Assembly: GCF_050943825.1 (NCBI RefSeq)
Contig: NZ_JBMNPX010000012.1
Span: forward strand, 17,369 to 81,368
Length of the DNA: 64,000 nt
Reading direction: 5' to 3'
DNA from: Pseudoflavonifractor sp050943825
GTDB lineage: Bacteria; Bacillota; Clostridia; Oscillospirales; Oscillospiraceae
Shown here piece after piece: positions 44,436 through 52,959 of this stretch. Positions within the stretch are counted from its first letter, which is position 1, and each line of letters starts with the position of its first letter. Both the position numbers and the translations under genes were made by a program. A model generated the notes under the pieces. It was not told the DNA's origin. It did not search any database and worked only from the letters and a program-made list of their open reading frames with translations.

Positions 44436-45533
44436 TCACCCCCTCAGCCGCCGGGCCTTCTGATGGAAGCCGTCGTGGTACTGGACGGGCCAGGCGCCAA
44501 ACTTCTCCCGCAGCTCCTGAATCCGGGCGGGCTGCATCTGCTCCGTCCCCTCCGGCTCCTGGAAGTAGGAGCTGCCGCTGTAAAACTCCAGGGGGATACG
44601 CACCCCGTCCTGGCCGTACCGCATTTTCAACAGGGTCAGCTCCAGCTTCCGGGGGTTCCGGGCCTTGGCCTCCTCCAGGGAGAAGGGATTCTTCCCCTTG
44701 GGCCACTCCTCACCCTGGTACTGCATGCCTTGGTACTGCATACCCAGAATCACGTCGGCGGAGTACTCGATGGAGCCGGACTCCTTGAAGCTCTCCAGGG
44801 AGATCTCCCTGTTGTAGCTGGACCGGTTCAGGGCGCTGATGAGCAGAATCATGACCTGCTCCTGGTCCCGGATGGCGCACAGCTCCCGGATGTTGTCGTC
44901 CACAATCTGCTTGTCGCTGAACTTCAGGGAGGCGTCCCTGGGGGTGAGAATCTGGAGGTAGTCCACCACCACCAGAATGGGCCTTGTGCCCCCCTCGGCC
45001 CGGTACCGCTCCCGGAACGCCCGGATATGCTGGCGGATCTGGCCGATGTGGGTCAGCTCCGGCCCCTGCTCGTAGAGGTAGAGGTTCCGCCCGTCCCGCT
45101 CCACCAGCTCCCTGGCCTGGTTGATCCGCTCCCACTCCTGGTCGGTAAACTGTTTGCCCATCTTCAGCAGGTCGGCCGCCTGGAAGGAGGGCTGCCGGTG
45201 GAGGGCAAAGTCGGTCCGGCAGAGGGCCTTGGCGGTGATCCAGGCCCGGTTCATCTCCAGGGCGAAGTAGAGCACCGGGTAGCCCCTGCCGGACAGGTTG
45301 TTGGCAATCTGGAGGGCCAGGGTGGACTTGCCCAGGCCGGGCACCGCGCCCAGCACGAACAGGCCATTGAACAGCCCCCCGTTCAGGCTCCGGTCCAGCG
45401 CAGGGAATCCGGTGGGCACCCGTTCGGCGGAGACGCTTCCGATCTCCTCCCTGGTGAACAGGGACGCGCAGTCACTGAGGCGCTGCCCGGCGGCGCCCCG
45501 CTCTTCCCCACGCTCCAGCTCGGTTTTGGACAT
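44436..45533 (-). CDS. DnaB-type replicative helicase, C-terminal (motor) domain only
   Basis: 365 residues from ATG 45533, 8 bases after AAGGGAG (ATG 45539 is alternative). RecA-like helicase core: VPTGFPALDRSLNGGLFNGLFVLGAVPGLGKSTLALQIANNL (Walker A), VLYFALEMNRAWITAKAL, PILVVVDYLQIL (Walker B), ISALNRSSYNREISLESFKESGSIEYSADVILGM and KMRYGQDGVRIPLEF (arginine finger region). The normal N-terminal primase-interacting domain is missing, as in some plasmid- or phage-encoded DnaB proteins. First gene of the minus-strand mobile-like block. Confidence 0.88.
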   Translation of the reverse strand: MSKTELERGEERGAAGQRLSDCASLFTREEIGSVSAERVPTGFPALDRSLNGGLFNGLFVLGAVPGLGKSTLALQIANNLSGRGYPVLYFALEMNRAWITAKALCRTDFALHRQPSFQAADLLKMGKQFTDQEWERINQARELVERDGRNLYLYEQGPELTHIGQIRQHIRAFRERYRAEGGTRPILVVVDYLQILTPRDASLKFSDKQIVDDNIRELCAIRDQEQVMILLISALNRSSYNREISLESFKESGSIEYSADVILGMQYQGMQYQGEEWPKGKNPFSLEEAKARNPRKLELTLLKMRYGQDGVRIPLEFYSGSSYFQEPEGTEQMQPARIQELREKFGAWPVQYHDGFHQKARRLRG

Positions 45534-45634
45534 GTCCATCGCTCCCTTAAACAGCAGCATTGTTATCTGTTTCATGCTACCACGGATACCGGATAAAGTC
45601 AAAGCCGGGCCCAACCGGCGGCTTCCGCTCCGGC

Positions 45635-45675
45635 AAAAACGGGGTGTACCGGCAAATAACCGGTACACCCCGTTT
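45635..45675 (-). terminator. Terminator of glgA
   Basis: Seventeen-base-pair stem AAAACGGGGTGTACCGG and complement, T5 on the minus strand, 31 bases after the glgA stop. Confidence 0.9.
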
Positions 45676-45705
45676 TACATCGTCTCTCTGCTTACCGGAG
45701 GCGGC

Positions 45706-47511
45706 TCACCACTGCGTCAGCTCCAGATACAGGTCCTTGTACTGTCTGGCCGAACGGGTCCAGGACACGTCCTTGTCCATATCCCGCTGGACCACCTCGT
45801 CCCAGTGGTAGCGGTTGTTGAAGTAGAGGGTCTTGGCCCGGTTGATGGCGTCCAGCAGCAGTCCGGCATCGTAACGGTCAAAGGTAAAGCCGTTGCCGTC
45901 GCCGGTAAAGTCGTTGTGGGGCTCCACGGTGTCCTTCAGGCCGCCGGTCTCCCGGACGATGGGCAGAGTGCCGTAGTGCATGGCGTTGAGCTGGGTCAGG
46001 CCGCAGGGCTCAAAGCGGGAGGGCACCAGCAGGGCGTCGGCGCCGGCGTAGATGCGGTGGGCTCTGGCCTCGTCGTATTGGATGCAGGCGCTGAAGGTGC
46101 CCTTGTGGGTGTACTCGTAGTAGCGGAAGGCCTCCTCATACTGCTTGTCGCCGGTGCCAAGCACCACCACCTGGGTGTTGCCGTCCAGCACCTGGCCCAT
46201 GATGGCGTTGACCAGGTCCAGACCCTTCTGGTTGGTCAGGCGGGAGATGAGGCCGATGACAAACTTGCTTCCGTCCTCCTGCAGGCCCAGCTCCCGCTGG
46301 AGGGCCAGCTTGTTCTCCAGCTTGCCCTTGAGCACGCTGCTGATGTTGTAGTGAACCGGCAGGGCGGGGTCGGTCTCCGGGTTCCACATGCCGTAGTCAA
46401 TGCCGTTGACAATGCCCCGCAGCTTGCCGCTGTGGTAGCGCAGGTGGTCCTCCAGGCCCTCGCCGTACTCCCTGGTCTGAATCTCCCAGGCGTAGGTGCC
46501 GCTGACGGTAGTGATGCGGTCGGCGTAGGCCAGGCCGCCCTTGAGCATGTTGGCGTCCACCCAGTTCTGCTGCAGGGCGCCCATGCCGAAGGCCTCGTCG
46601 GGCAGGCCGGACCAGTACTTGATGGTGGGGATGTTGTAGATGCCCTGGAAGCGCAGGTTGTGGATGGTGATGATGGACTTGGCGCGGCCCACAGGGGAGT
46701 CCTTGAACAGGGTGCGCAGGTACACGGGCACCAGACCGGCCTGCCAGTCGTGGCAGTGGATGATGTCAGGAATCCAGTTCATGTAGTTGAGGGCGGCCAG
46801 GGCGGCCTTGCTGAAGAAGCAGTACTTGGGGATGTCATCCACCAGGTTGGTGTAGGGCCGGCCGGCGGTGAAGAACTCCTGGTTGTCAATGAAGTCGTAC
46901 ACCACGCCGTCCCAGATGTACTCCATGATGCCCACGTAGTAGTTCCGCCCGGTCTTGCCCAGGTCCATGTAGAACTCGCCCCGGTAGATCATCTTGTCCT
47001 GGTACTCCTGGGGGATGCAGGCGTAGCGGGGCAGAATGACGCGGACGTCGCAGTTGAGCCGGGCCAGCTCACGGGGCAGGGCGTACATCACGTCGCCCAG
47101 GCCGCCGGTCTTCACAAAGGGATGACATTCCGAACCGATAAAGGCAATGCTTCTGCGGGGCAGATTGGCAATCTCATTCACAGGTGCAGACACCTCCTCA
47201 ACAGGCGCGGGTTTTTCTTCCACAGGAGCGGGTGCCTCCGGAGCCGGCGCGGGCACCTTTTCGGCGGACGCTTTCTTCCTTGCGGGCGCAGCTGCCTTCT
47301 TTTCTGCCGCCGGGGCTTTCTTTTCCGCGGGAGCGGCCTTCTCTTTGGAGGACGGCTTTTTGGCTGGGGCCTCCGCCTTCTCCGTGGCCGGCACAGCCGC
47401 TTTCTCCGGCGCTGCGTCCGCTGCCACAGGCGCCGCCTTCTTCTCGGCCAGAACGGCAGCCTTCTCTTCCGCCGCTTTTTTCTTCATGGAATCTGCTTTT
47501 TCCCGTGCCAT
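45706..47511 (-). CDS. glgA: Glycogen synthase with Ala/Lys/Pro-rich N-terminal extension
   Basis: 601 residues from ATG 47511 (GGAAGGAAGATTCATT site). Residues 121-600 are a normal bacterial GT5 glycogen synthase: SIAFIGSECHPFVKTGGLGDVMYALPRELA (ADP-glucose site KTGGLGDV), DIIHCHDWQAGLVPVYL, TIHNLRFQGIY, and the C-terminal EPCGLTQLNAMHYGTLPIVRETGGLKDTV. It adds glucose from ADP-glucose to alpha-1,4-glucan. Residues 1-118 are an unusual low-complexity extension of AEKKAAP/APAEEK-type repeats resembling histone H1-like or PAK-rich tails. Stand-alone: no other glg gene nearby. Confidence 0.93.
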   Translation of the reverse strand: MAREKADSMKKKAAEEKAAVLAEKKAAPVAADAAPEKAAVPATEKAEAPAKKPSSKEKAAPAEKKAPAAEKKAAAPARKKASAEKVPAPAPEAPAPVEEKPAPVEEVSAPVNEIANLPRRSIAFIGSECHPFVKTGGLGDVMYALPRELARLNCDVRVILPRYACIPQEYQDKMIYRGEFYMDLGKTGRNYYVGIMEYIWDGVVYDFIDNQEFFTAGRPYTNLVDDIPKYCFFSKAALAALNYMNWIPDIIHCHDWQAGLVPVYLRTLFKDSPVGRAKSIITIHNLRFQGIYNIPTIKYWSGLPDEAFGMGALQQNWVDANMLKGGLAYADRITTVSGTYAWEIQTREYGEGLEDHLRYHSGKLRGIVNGIDYGMWNPETDPALPVHYNISSVLKGKLENKLALQRELGLQEDGSKFVIGLISRLTNQKGLDLVNAIMGQVLDGNTQVVVLGTGDKQYEEAFRYYEYTHKGTFSACIQYDEARAHRIYAGADALLVPSRFEPCGLTQLNAMHYGTLPIVRETGGLKDTVEPHNDFTGDGNGFTFDRYDAGLLLDAINRAKTLYFNNRYHWDEVVQRDMDKDVSWTRSARQYKDLYLELTQW

Positions 47512-47829
47512 AATGAATCTTCCTTTCCTATGTGTCACCATGGAATCATCGCCGCTCATTTCTTCAACGGATACCACACAGTACAGCTGTATCTGGTGTT
47601 AATAAAAATATAGCACATCTGCCCGCTTTTTGCGAATCCTTTTTGGAAGAATTCAGGCGAAGGCCTATGTTTTTCCAATCTGGTGCATTTGCGAGTGTTC
47701 TGTGCTCCATGTCGGTACAAAAAATTGATGCTCTCCTGCCCCTCTGCCTTTCTTTTATATCATACCGCCTCGTATTTGGGCAGTTGGGATGCCTTCTCTT
47801 TTGCTGTGTCCGGCCTCTCTCGGGAGAAT

Positions 47830-47869
47830 AAAAATGGGAACGGCCCCCGCCCAGAGAGCGGAGGCCGTC
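47830..47869 (-). terminator. Terminator of the two-component system unit
   Basis: Stem ACGGCCTCCGC / GCGGGGGCCGT followed on the minus strand by TCCCATTTTTATTC, just after the response regulator stop. In the rest of the 47512-47885 gap I see only glgA's probable -10 box (TATATT on the minus strand near 47609) and no gene. Confidence 0.75.
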
Positions 47870-47885
47870 AATGCTTCTGTGGAAA

Positions 47886-48488
47886 TTATCCGTTTATCTC
47901 CGGCATTTGCGGAAAATAGGCGGCAAACACATGCCGCAGCTGCTGTTTATTCTGAAGCCCCAGCTTCCGCAGCACACTGGTCTGCTGGTTTGCGATGGTC
48001 TTCTCGGAGGAATGGAGGTTAACCGGAGCCCCCAGCATATACTGAAAAACCGTCAGTTCCGCCGTGGTCAGGCTCCGGAGCAAGGCGGAGCAAATGAGGT
48101 GGGCCTGTGGGGTAACTCCCCGGGCAGTCTCCCGAATGGTGGGGGCCAGCAGTGGGAACTGGCTCTTCAATACATAAGCGGATGCAAAGGCCCTTATGCT
48201 GGCCTGAACCACCGTAGCAGGGTCCTCGTAGGAGGTGAGCAGAATTACCTTTGCCCGGGTCTCCAGCCGGATGTGCCTGGCCGCCGACGCTCCCTCCATG
48301 GGGTCTGCGGGCAGCGCCAGGTCCATCAGTACCACATGGGGCTTCTCCCGCAGGCAGGCAAGGTATGCGCCTTCTCCATCCCGGCAGCATGCCGCCAACT
48401 CAAAGTCCGGGTGTGCCGACAGACTCTGCCGGATCAGGTACTGAAAATCAGGATCGTCCTCCACCACTACAATCCGGATCGGCTCCAT
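47886..48488 (-). CDS. NarL/LuxR-type response regulator
   Basis: 200 residues. Receiver domain 1-120 with phosphoacceptor Asp in VVLMDLALPADP (about 56), acidic pair EDD at 10-12, Thr/Ser of ILLTSYED and Lys of YVLKSQ; C-terminal LuxR helix-turn-helix (LTTAELTVFQYMLG...SSEKTIANQQTSVLRKLGLQNK). The start overlaps the end of the sensor kinase gene by 41 bases, so they are a coupled pair. Likely binds a dyad near its own promoter; a shared motif (49997-50015 and 59392-59410) is a candidate. Confidence 0.9.
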   Translation of the reverse strand: MEPIRIVVVEDDPDFQYLIRQSLSAHPDFELAACCRDGEGAYLACLREKPHVVLMDLALPADPMEGASAARHIRLETRAKVILLTSYEDPATVVQASIRAFASAYVLKSQFPLLAPTIRETARGVTPQAHLICSALLRSLTTAELTVFQYMLGAPVNLHSSEKTIANQQTSVLRKLGLQNKQQLRHVFAAYFPQMPEING

Positions 48489-49932
48489 CGTCCGTCCTCC
48501 TTCTTTTTTTCCGTTTTACCGGAAAGAGCAGGGAAAACGTACTTCCCTCCCCCGGCTGGGACGCTACCCGGATACTGCCGCCGTGGGCGCTCATCACATT
48601 CCAGCAGTAGTACAATCCCAATCCCAGATTGTCTCCTCCTGCCTTGGTGGTGTAATAGGGCTCAAAGAGCTGCTTTGCCGTCTCCCCGTCCATCCCGCAG
48701 CCGTTGTCCGTTACCCTGATTATGGCATAGCGCTTGCGCGGGAGGCTCTGATAGGAGAGCACTACTTCCCCCTTTTCCCCCGCGGCATCCAGGCCGTTTG
48801 CAATCAAATTCCGCAAGGCCTCTTCCACGTGGGCAGGGTCGCAGACCAGCGGCTCGGCGTCACAGCTGCCCGTCCTAACCGTTCCCCGCTTTTTATCTGA
48901 GGTGTTAAACTCCTCCGACAGACTCCGGAGCATGGCTCCTATATTACAGGCCTCAGGGATTAGGGATATCTTTTGGGAATAGAGCTGGGTCCGGCTGATA
49001 AACTGCTTCAGGTGGGCGGCAGACCGGCGCAGGATATCCACCTCTCTGGCGGATGCCCCCTGTGCAGCCAGGAAGTCAGTACACCACTCGATTTTCGAAA
49101 GGTCATTTTTCAGTGCATGTCCCACATACTGGGCGTTTTTTTGCAGCACCCTGTTCCCACTGTTCCAGTCATAGGTCTCCCGCCGGAATCGGATCCCCCA
49201 GATCCCGTCACAGAACGCGTGATACAGGAAGTACAGCAGCACCAGCAGCACCACAATCAGATTGACCTGCCAGAGCTTTGAGATATTTGGAACTCCAAGC
49301 GCATGGTAGGGAAATGCGAAAACCAGCCAGAACCACAGCGGCACCATCAGGCTTGCTGCCGCCAGCAGGCGCTGTCGGAAATGGGCGCTCATCCGCTCCT
49401 CCATCAGCGCATGGACCATGATTGCCGAACCAATCAGCCCATAGCACCAATTGTATATCCCCACAGCCAGGCAAAAGACCGGACTTTTCTGAAAGGCCAG
49501 CGTCTGAGTACAGGGAAAAACAATTGAGAACGCAAGTCCCGGCAGATATACCAGTATTTGCAGGCAGCGGAACAGACGCGGATGGGTGCTGTCCAGCCGG
49601 TGAAAATAGAGGCAGAAGATTATTACCGACGGCATGGACAAATAGTAGAACACTGCGCTGAGCAGAGAATAGAGCGTCTCAGAAAATCCAATGGTCCAGA
49701 TTCCTCTCTCGATAAGTACCGGACCCAGGGTATAAAACAGATATTCCTTCAGTGCACCTATGCTAAACAACATACCGCTGCAAAAGCACCAGATATTCAG
49801 CCGGTTTTTTACGTTTGACCCCAAGATCATGGCAAAGATTGCCCAAATCAGAATGGTAAGCACCAGCAGCAGTTCACCGGGAATCCCCTCAGTTAAAACC
49901 TCCATCCATGCAGGCTGGCCGTCCATCCGCAT
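48448..49932 (-). CDS. Membrane sensor histidine kinase
   Basis: 494 residues. N-terminal half has about seven membrane segments (LLLVLTILIWAIFAMILG; LLSAVFYYLSMPSVIIFCLYF; ILVYLPGLAFSIVF; VNLIVVLLVLLYFLYHAF) with short loops, as in sensors of the 7TM/intramembrane kind. Then a dimerisation helix with phospho-His motif YVGHALKNDLSKIEW and an HATPase domain: N box LIANGLDAAGEKGEV, G1 VTDNGCGMDG, F-type EPYYTTKAGGDNLGLGL. Signal unknown. Start ATG 49932 (49926 also fits). Neighbour of the dynamin operon and sharing an upstream motif with it. Confidence 0.9.
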   Translation of the reverse strand: MRMDGQPAWMEVLTEGIPGELLLVLTILIWAIFAMILGSNVKNRLNIWCFCSGMLFSIGALKEYLFYTLGPVLIERGIWTIGFSETLYSLLSAVFYYLSMPSVIIFCLYFHRLDSTHPRLFRCLQILVYLPGLAFSIVFPCTQTLAFQKSPVFCLAVGIYNWCYGLIGSAIMVHALMEERMSAHFRQRLLAAASLMVPLWFWLVFAFPYHALGVPNISKLWQVNLIVVLLVLLYFLYHAFCDGIWGIRFRRETYDWNSGNRVLQKNAQYVGHALKNDLSKIEWCTDFLAAQGASAREVDILRRSAAHLKQFISRTQLYSQKISLIPEACNIGAMLRSLSEEFNTSDKKRGTVRTGSCDAEPLVCDPAHVEEALRNLIANGLDAAGEKGEVVLSYQSLPRKRYAIIRVTDNGCGMDGETAKQLFEPYYTTKAGGDNLGLGLYYCWNVMSAHGGSIRVASQPGEGSTFSLLFPVKRKKRRRTDDGADPDCSGGGRS

Positions 49933-49996
49933 GTTCTCCTTCCTATGGTGTATATTTTCTTTACTTTACCACGATTGTACCGGCAAAGTCATTATA

Positions 49997-50015
49997 TTCC
50001 CAAGAAATATAGGAA
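49997..50015 (-). promoter_or_regulatory. 19-base motif upstream of the two-component system (copy 1)
   Basis: Minus strand TTCCTATATTTCTTGGGAA, with TTCC/GGAA dyad ends, about 65 bases upstream of the kinase start. A -10-like TACAAT lies 17 bases downstream (49979-49974), with another TATAAT directly abutting. A copy with one mismatch is upstream of the dynamin operon at 59392-59410. Regulator-site role is inference. Confidence 0.5.
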
Positions 50016-50065
50016 ATACGTGCTTTGCCCCGCAGAATTGCTGTTTTGCCGCACCGCCAAGCAAA

Positions 50066-50108
50066 AGGAGTCCCGGACAGGAAACGTTATGTTCTGCCCG
50101 GGGCTCCT
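50066..50108 (-). terminator. Terminator of the dynamin operon
   Basis: Long stem AGGAGCCCCGGGCAG / CTGTCCGGGACTCCT followed by TTTTGC on the minus strand, 84 bases after the last dynamin gene. Confidence 0.85.
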
Positions 50109-50191
50109 GATTCTGTTTTTCGCTTACATTACATATAAACGGAAACAAATTTTGTGCGCTGCCGTCCTGTTTTAAGTCGGCGGGCTTTTTT

Positions 50192-51991
50192 TCAGCCGTA
50201 CTCCTCCAGGGACCGCCTGTGGCCACGGATCGTCTGCAGCGTGTCCTCCAGGGCGTCCAGCACGTCCTGCATCTTTATGTTCTCATCCGATACAATCCGG
50301 CGGGCGTGTTCTATGGCCTCCCGGGAAACCTCAATCTGATTCTGATACAGCTCATCCAGCTTGGTCAGAGCCTTTTGGCCCATCTGGGCGTAAATCTCAT
50401 CCATGTTCTCCACGATGCCTGACACAACAGAGGGGAAGGCCTGCAAAACAGGGGTGATGATATCCGTTTGCTTCTTTGCAATGGTCCTCTGCCGTATGAG
50501 GCCGGCAATGGCCTGTCCCACCACCATAAGGGGCCCCAGGGCGCCGCTCAGCCCGGACATGGCGAGGAACACGTCCCCGGCGAACATGGCGGTGTCCACG
50601 CTTGTCCAGCTGATATCTGTTATGCAGTCGGATATCTGAGTCTGGATATTTCCATAGGCGCTCTGAGAAATTTCCCCGGAAATTGTTTTGGCGCTGCTGA
50701 GCAGCAGGTCGCCAATCTCCTTCTGGTGCTTCTGGGTACACGCCAGAATGGCGCTCTTAATCTGATCCATGAGGTAGAACTGAAAATAGCGCTGGAGATC
50801 GCTGACGTCAGCGGTGGACGCCATCTGCTCAATTTCCGTCTTAATGCGCGCCAGGAAGGTGCGCATCCACCCCTTTGCCTCCGCCGCCATGTCTGCTGCG
50901 GCAGAGGAGATCCTCTCCCTGTGCCGTTCAATACCGGCGCGAAGGACGGCGTCCTGCTCCTTAAACAGGTCCTCGTTCCGCTCCAGCTTCTCCGCGTTTG
51001 CCTTCAGAGAGTTCTGAATCAAGCCGATGCGGGAGACAATCTCATCCAGAAGCCCTCGGGTAAGGGCAATCCCCCGCATGGACTTGATAACATCCTTTTG
51101 GAGGAGAATGTCGTTGTGTACGGCGGTCTCAAACGCCAGGAAATTGCTTTCTAGAACGTCGGCCATTTGGGGCTCGGGCCGGTTCAGGCCCAGCTTGCGG
51201 CAGTATTCGTCCAGAGCGCTCAGGAGATAGACATAAATTTTGTCGCTGATGACTTCCGCGCGGTCTTTTGTCAGGCGCTCAATCTTCTGCAGATTTTCCG
51301 CGGTCTCCAGCGTGTCGGCCATATTGACCGCCAAAAACACCCGGGAAAAGCTCTGCGGCATGACGGTGGTGGACAAAAAGGCCTGCTCGGTGCAGGAAAG
51401 GGGGGCACGGGCCGACACCACATAGATGATGGCATCCGCGTTGACCAGATAATCGGCCACCTGCTCGTCAAAGGCCTTCATCAGATCGCCCATACCCGGC
51501 GTATCCACCACTGTGATATTCCGCAGACCTTCATGGTCCAATCGGATGTCAATGAAGTCGATGGGCGCGGGGAGCCGGCGCATCAGCTCGTCCAGGGCGC
51601 TGCGCGTCAGCTCAGGCTGTGAGAGGGAGATCCGCTTTTTGTTTTTCAGCACCGCCTCTATTCGGGGCGTCTCCGCGTAAGAGAGCTTATTGATTGTGAC
51701 GGTCTCCGGCGTTACGGCGGTGGGGACGACAGCCTTGCCCAGCAGCGCGTTGATGAGGGTGGATTTACCCCGCTTAAAGTCTCCCACAACCACCAGCTGA
51801 AAGTCCCCGTGCAGACGTCTGCGGATGGTTTCCCGCCGCTCCCGGATGGCCTGGATATGCTTTTCCCCCAGGGCCCTGGTAAAATATTTGTCCCCGCACA
51901 GCCTGCCTACGTCTTCCAGAATCTGCTCCAGCTCAGCACAGATGCTCTCATAGTCCAGCGTGAGTCTGTCCTGAAGGGTATCGCCGTTCAT
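50192..51991 (-). CDS. Dynamin-family GTPase C
   Basis: 599 residues. GTPase domain: G1 VVGDFKRGKSTLINALLG at 69-85, G2 Thr in PTAVTPETVTINK, G3 DTPGMGDLMK near 165, G4-like LAVNMADTLE. Long helical stalk follows. A hydrophobic stretch at about 470-500 (TAMFAGDVFLAMSGLSGALGPLMVVGQAIAGLI) is the probable membrane-inserting paddle. Ends with coiled-coil region. Bacterial dynamin-like proteins bind and remodel membranes on GTP hydrolysis. Last gene in the seven-gene unit; ATG overlaps the M48 stop by four bases, so translationally coupled. Confidence 0.9.
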   Translation of the reverse strand: MNGDTLQDRLTLDYESICAELEQILEDVGRLCGDKYFTRALGEKHIQAIRERRETIRRRLHGDFQLVVVGDFKRGKSTLINALLGKAVVPTAVTPETVTINKLSYAETPRIEAVLKNKKRISLSQPELTRSALDELMRRLPAPIDFIDIRLDHEGLRNITVVDTPGMGDLMKAFDEQVADYLVNADAIIYVVSARAPLSCTEQAFLSTTVMPQSFSRVFLAVNMADTLETAENLQKIERLTKDRAEVISDKIYVYLLSALDEYCRKLGLNRPEPQMADVLESNFLAFETAVHNDILLQKDVIKSMRGIALTRGLLDEIVSRIGLIQNSLKANAEKLERNEDLFKEQDAVLRAGIERHRERISSAAADMAAEAKGWMRTFLARIKTEIEQMASTADVSDLQRYFQFYLMDQIKSAILACTQKHQKEIGDLLLSSAKTISGEISQSAYGNIQTQISDCITDISWTSVDTAMFAGDVFLAMSGLSGALGPLMVVGQAIAGLIRQRTIAKKQTDIITPVLQAFPSVVSGIVENMDEIYAQMGQKALTKLDELYQNQIEVSREAIEHARRIVSDENIKMQDVLDALEDTLQTIRGHRRSLEEYG

Positions 51992-52959
51992 AGCTTCACC
52001 CGCCTTTTTTCGCTTCTGGCCACGCTGATGTATTTTTCACAGCGGGCATCCAGCTCCTGTTTTCCAATGAGGTGCATATCCGGCGTCTTCCACTCGGGCC
52101 GCCAGGTGTACAGAACCTCACTGTTCAAAAATTCCTTCATGGCAAAAATGCGGCGGACACAGAGCGGATGCTCGTTTTCCAGCTCCAGCAGACGGACGGG
52201 CGTGTCCTGCAGGAGGTCGTACTGCTTGAGTACGGCGTCAATATTGACCTCCTGATGGTTCAGCGCGGCGCCGTACATGAGCTTGGCCTGGAGCGTGATG
52301 TCATCCTCCGGCGTGTCGGAGCAGATAATCCCCGCGCGGTCACAGGAGACCTCCCCGGCCCGGCTCCACATCTTGAACGCCCACTGAAGCGGCGCGGAGA
52401 TCAGACCCATAATCTGCTGAATCCCCGGGATGGCAATCTGCAGAGAGTTCAGCACCATCTCGGCGGCAATGCTGTAAATGCCGTGGTTGTTGTGAATATG
52501 CCCGCACTCGTGCCCGATTACAGCCCGCAGCTCCCCCGGGGTAACCCGCTCCAGCATTCCGGAGGTGATCTCTATCAGCGGGTCGTCATCCTCCGTGCAG
52601 TAAGCCCGGGCGTTGATTTCAAAGGGGGCGTGGGTGATGTAAACCGTGGGTATGCCGATCCCCAGGCGCATGGCACAGTCGGAGACAATCTCATATACAT
52701 CCGGGAACTGAGACGGCCCCACCCGGAGGGCGTGCAGATTCATCTCCTGCTTGGCGCGGGGAACATAGGTGTTTGCAATGGCTTTGGCAAGAGGATAAAA
52801 GCCGGGAATGGCCTTTATCTTCTGCCGCAGCACATAGTCAGAGCCGTAGGCGTAATCCGGAATACCGCCCTCCATGTGGGACTCCGTCACGGCCTTGCGG
52901 CCTGCGAGGTAATGGGAGAAACTGACGTCGATGGCGTCTGTGGGATTTGTTCTCACCAT
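51988..52959 (-). CDS. M48-family zinc metallopeptidase
   Basis: 323 residues. Zinc motif HECGH (HExxH) at about 150-154 within VTPGELRAVIGHECGHIHNNHG, third ligand Glu in SRAGEVSCDRAG near 203, which is the M48 (Ste24/HtpX/OMA1) pattern. No signal peptide; the span IYSIAAEMVLNSLQIAIPGIQQIMGLI is only moderately hydrophobic, so it may be peripheral rather than integral. It is sandwiched between two dynamin genes with one-base and four-base overlaps. Likely partner: cleavage of one of the dynamin proteins or a zinc-ribbon protein, by analogy with OMA1 and OPA1; this is inference. Confidence 0.9.
   Translation of the reverse strand: MVRTNPTDAIDVSFSHYLAGRKAVTESHMEGGIPDYAYGSDYVLRQKIKAIPGFYPLAKAIANTYVPRAKQEMNLHALRVGPSQFPDVYEIVSDCAMRLGIGIPTVYITHAPFEINARAYCTEDDDPLIEITSGMLERVTPGELRAVIGHECGHIHNNHGIYSIAAEMVLNSLQIAIPGIQQIMGLISAPLQWAFKMWSRAGEVSCDRAGIICSDTPEDDITLQAKLMYGAALNHQEVNIDAVLKQYDLLQDTPVRLLELENEHPLCVRRIFAMKEFLNSEVLYTWRPEWKTPDMHLIGKQELDARCEKYISVARSEKRRVKL

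Noticed and set aside
49960..49996. TATAAT directly next to motif copy 1 as the kinase promoter
   Set aside because: It has no -35 box at 17 bases; the TACAAT further downstream fits the geometry of copy 2 better, though this is unsettled.
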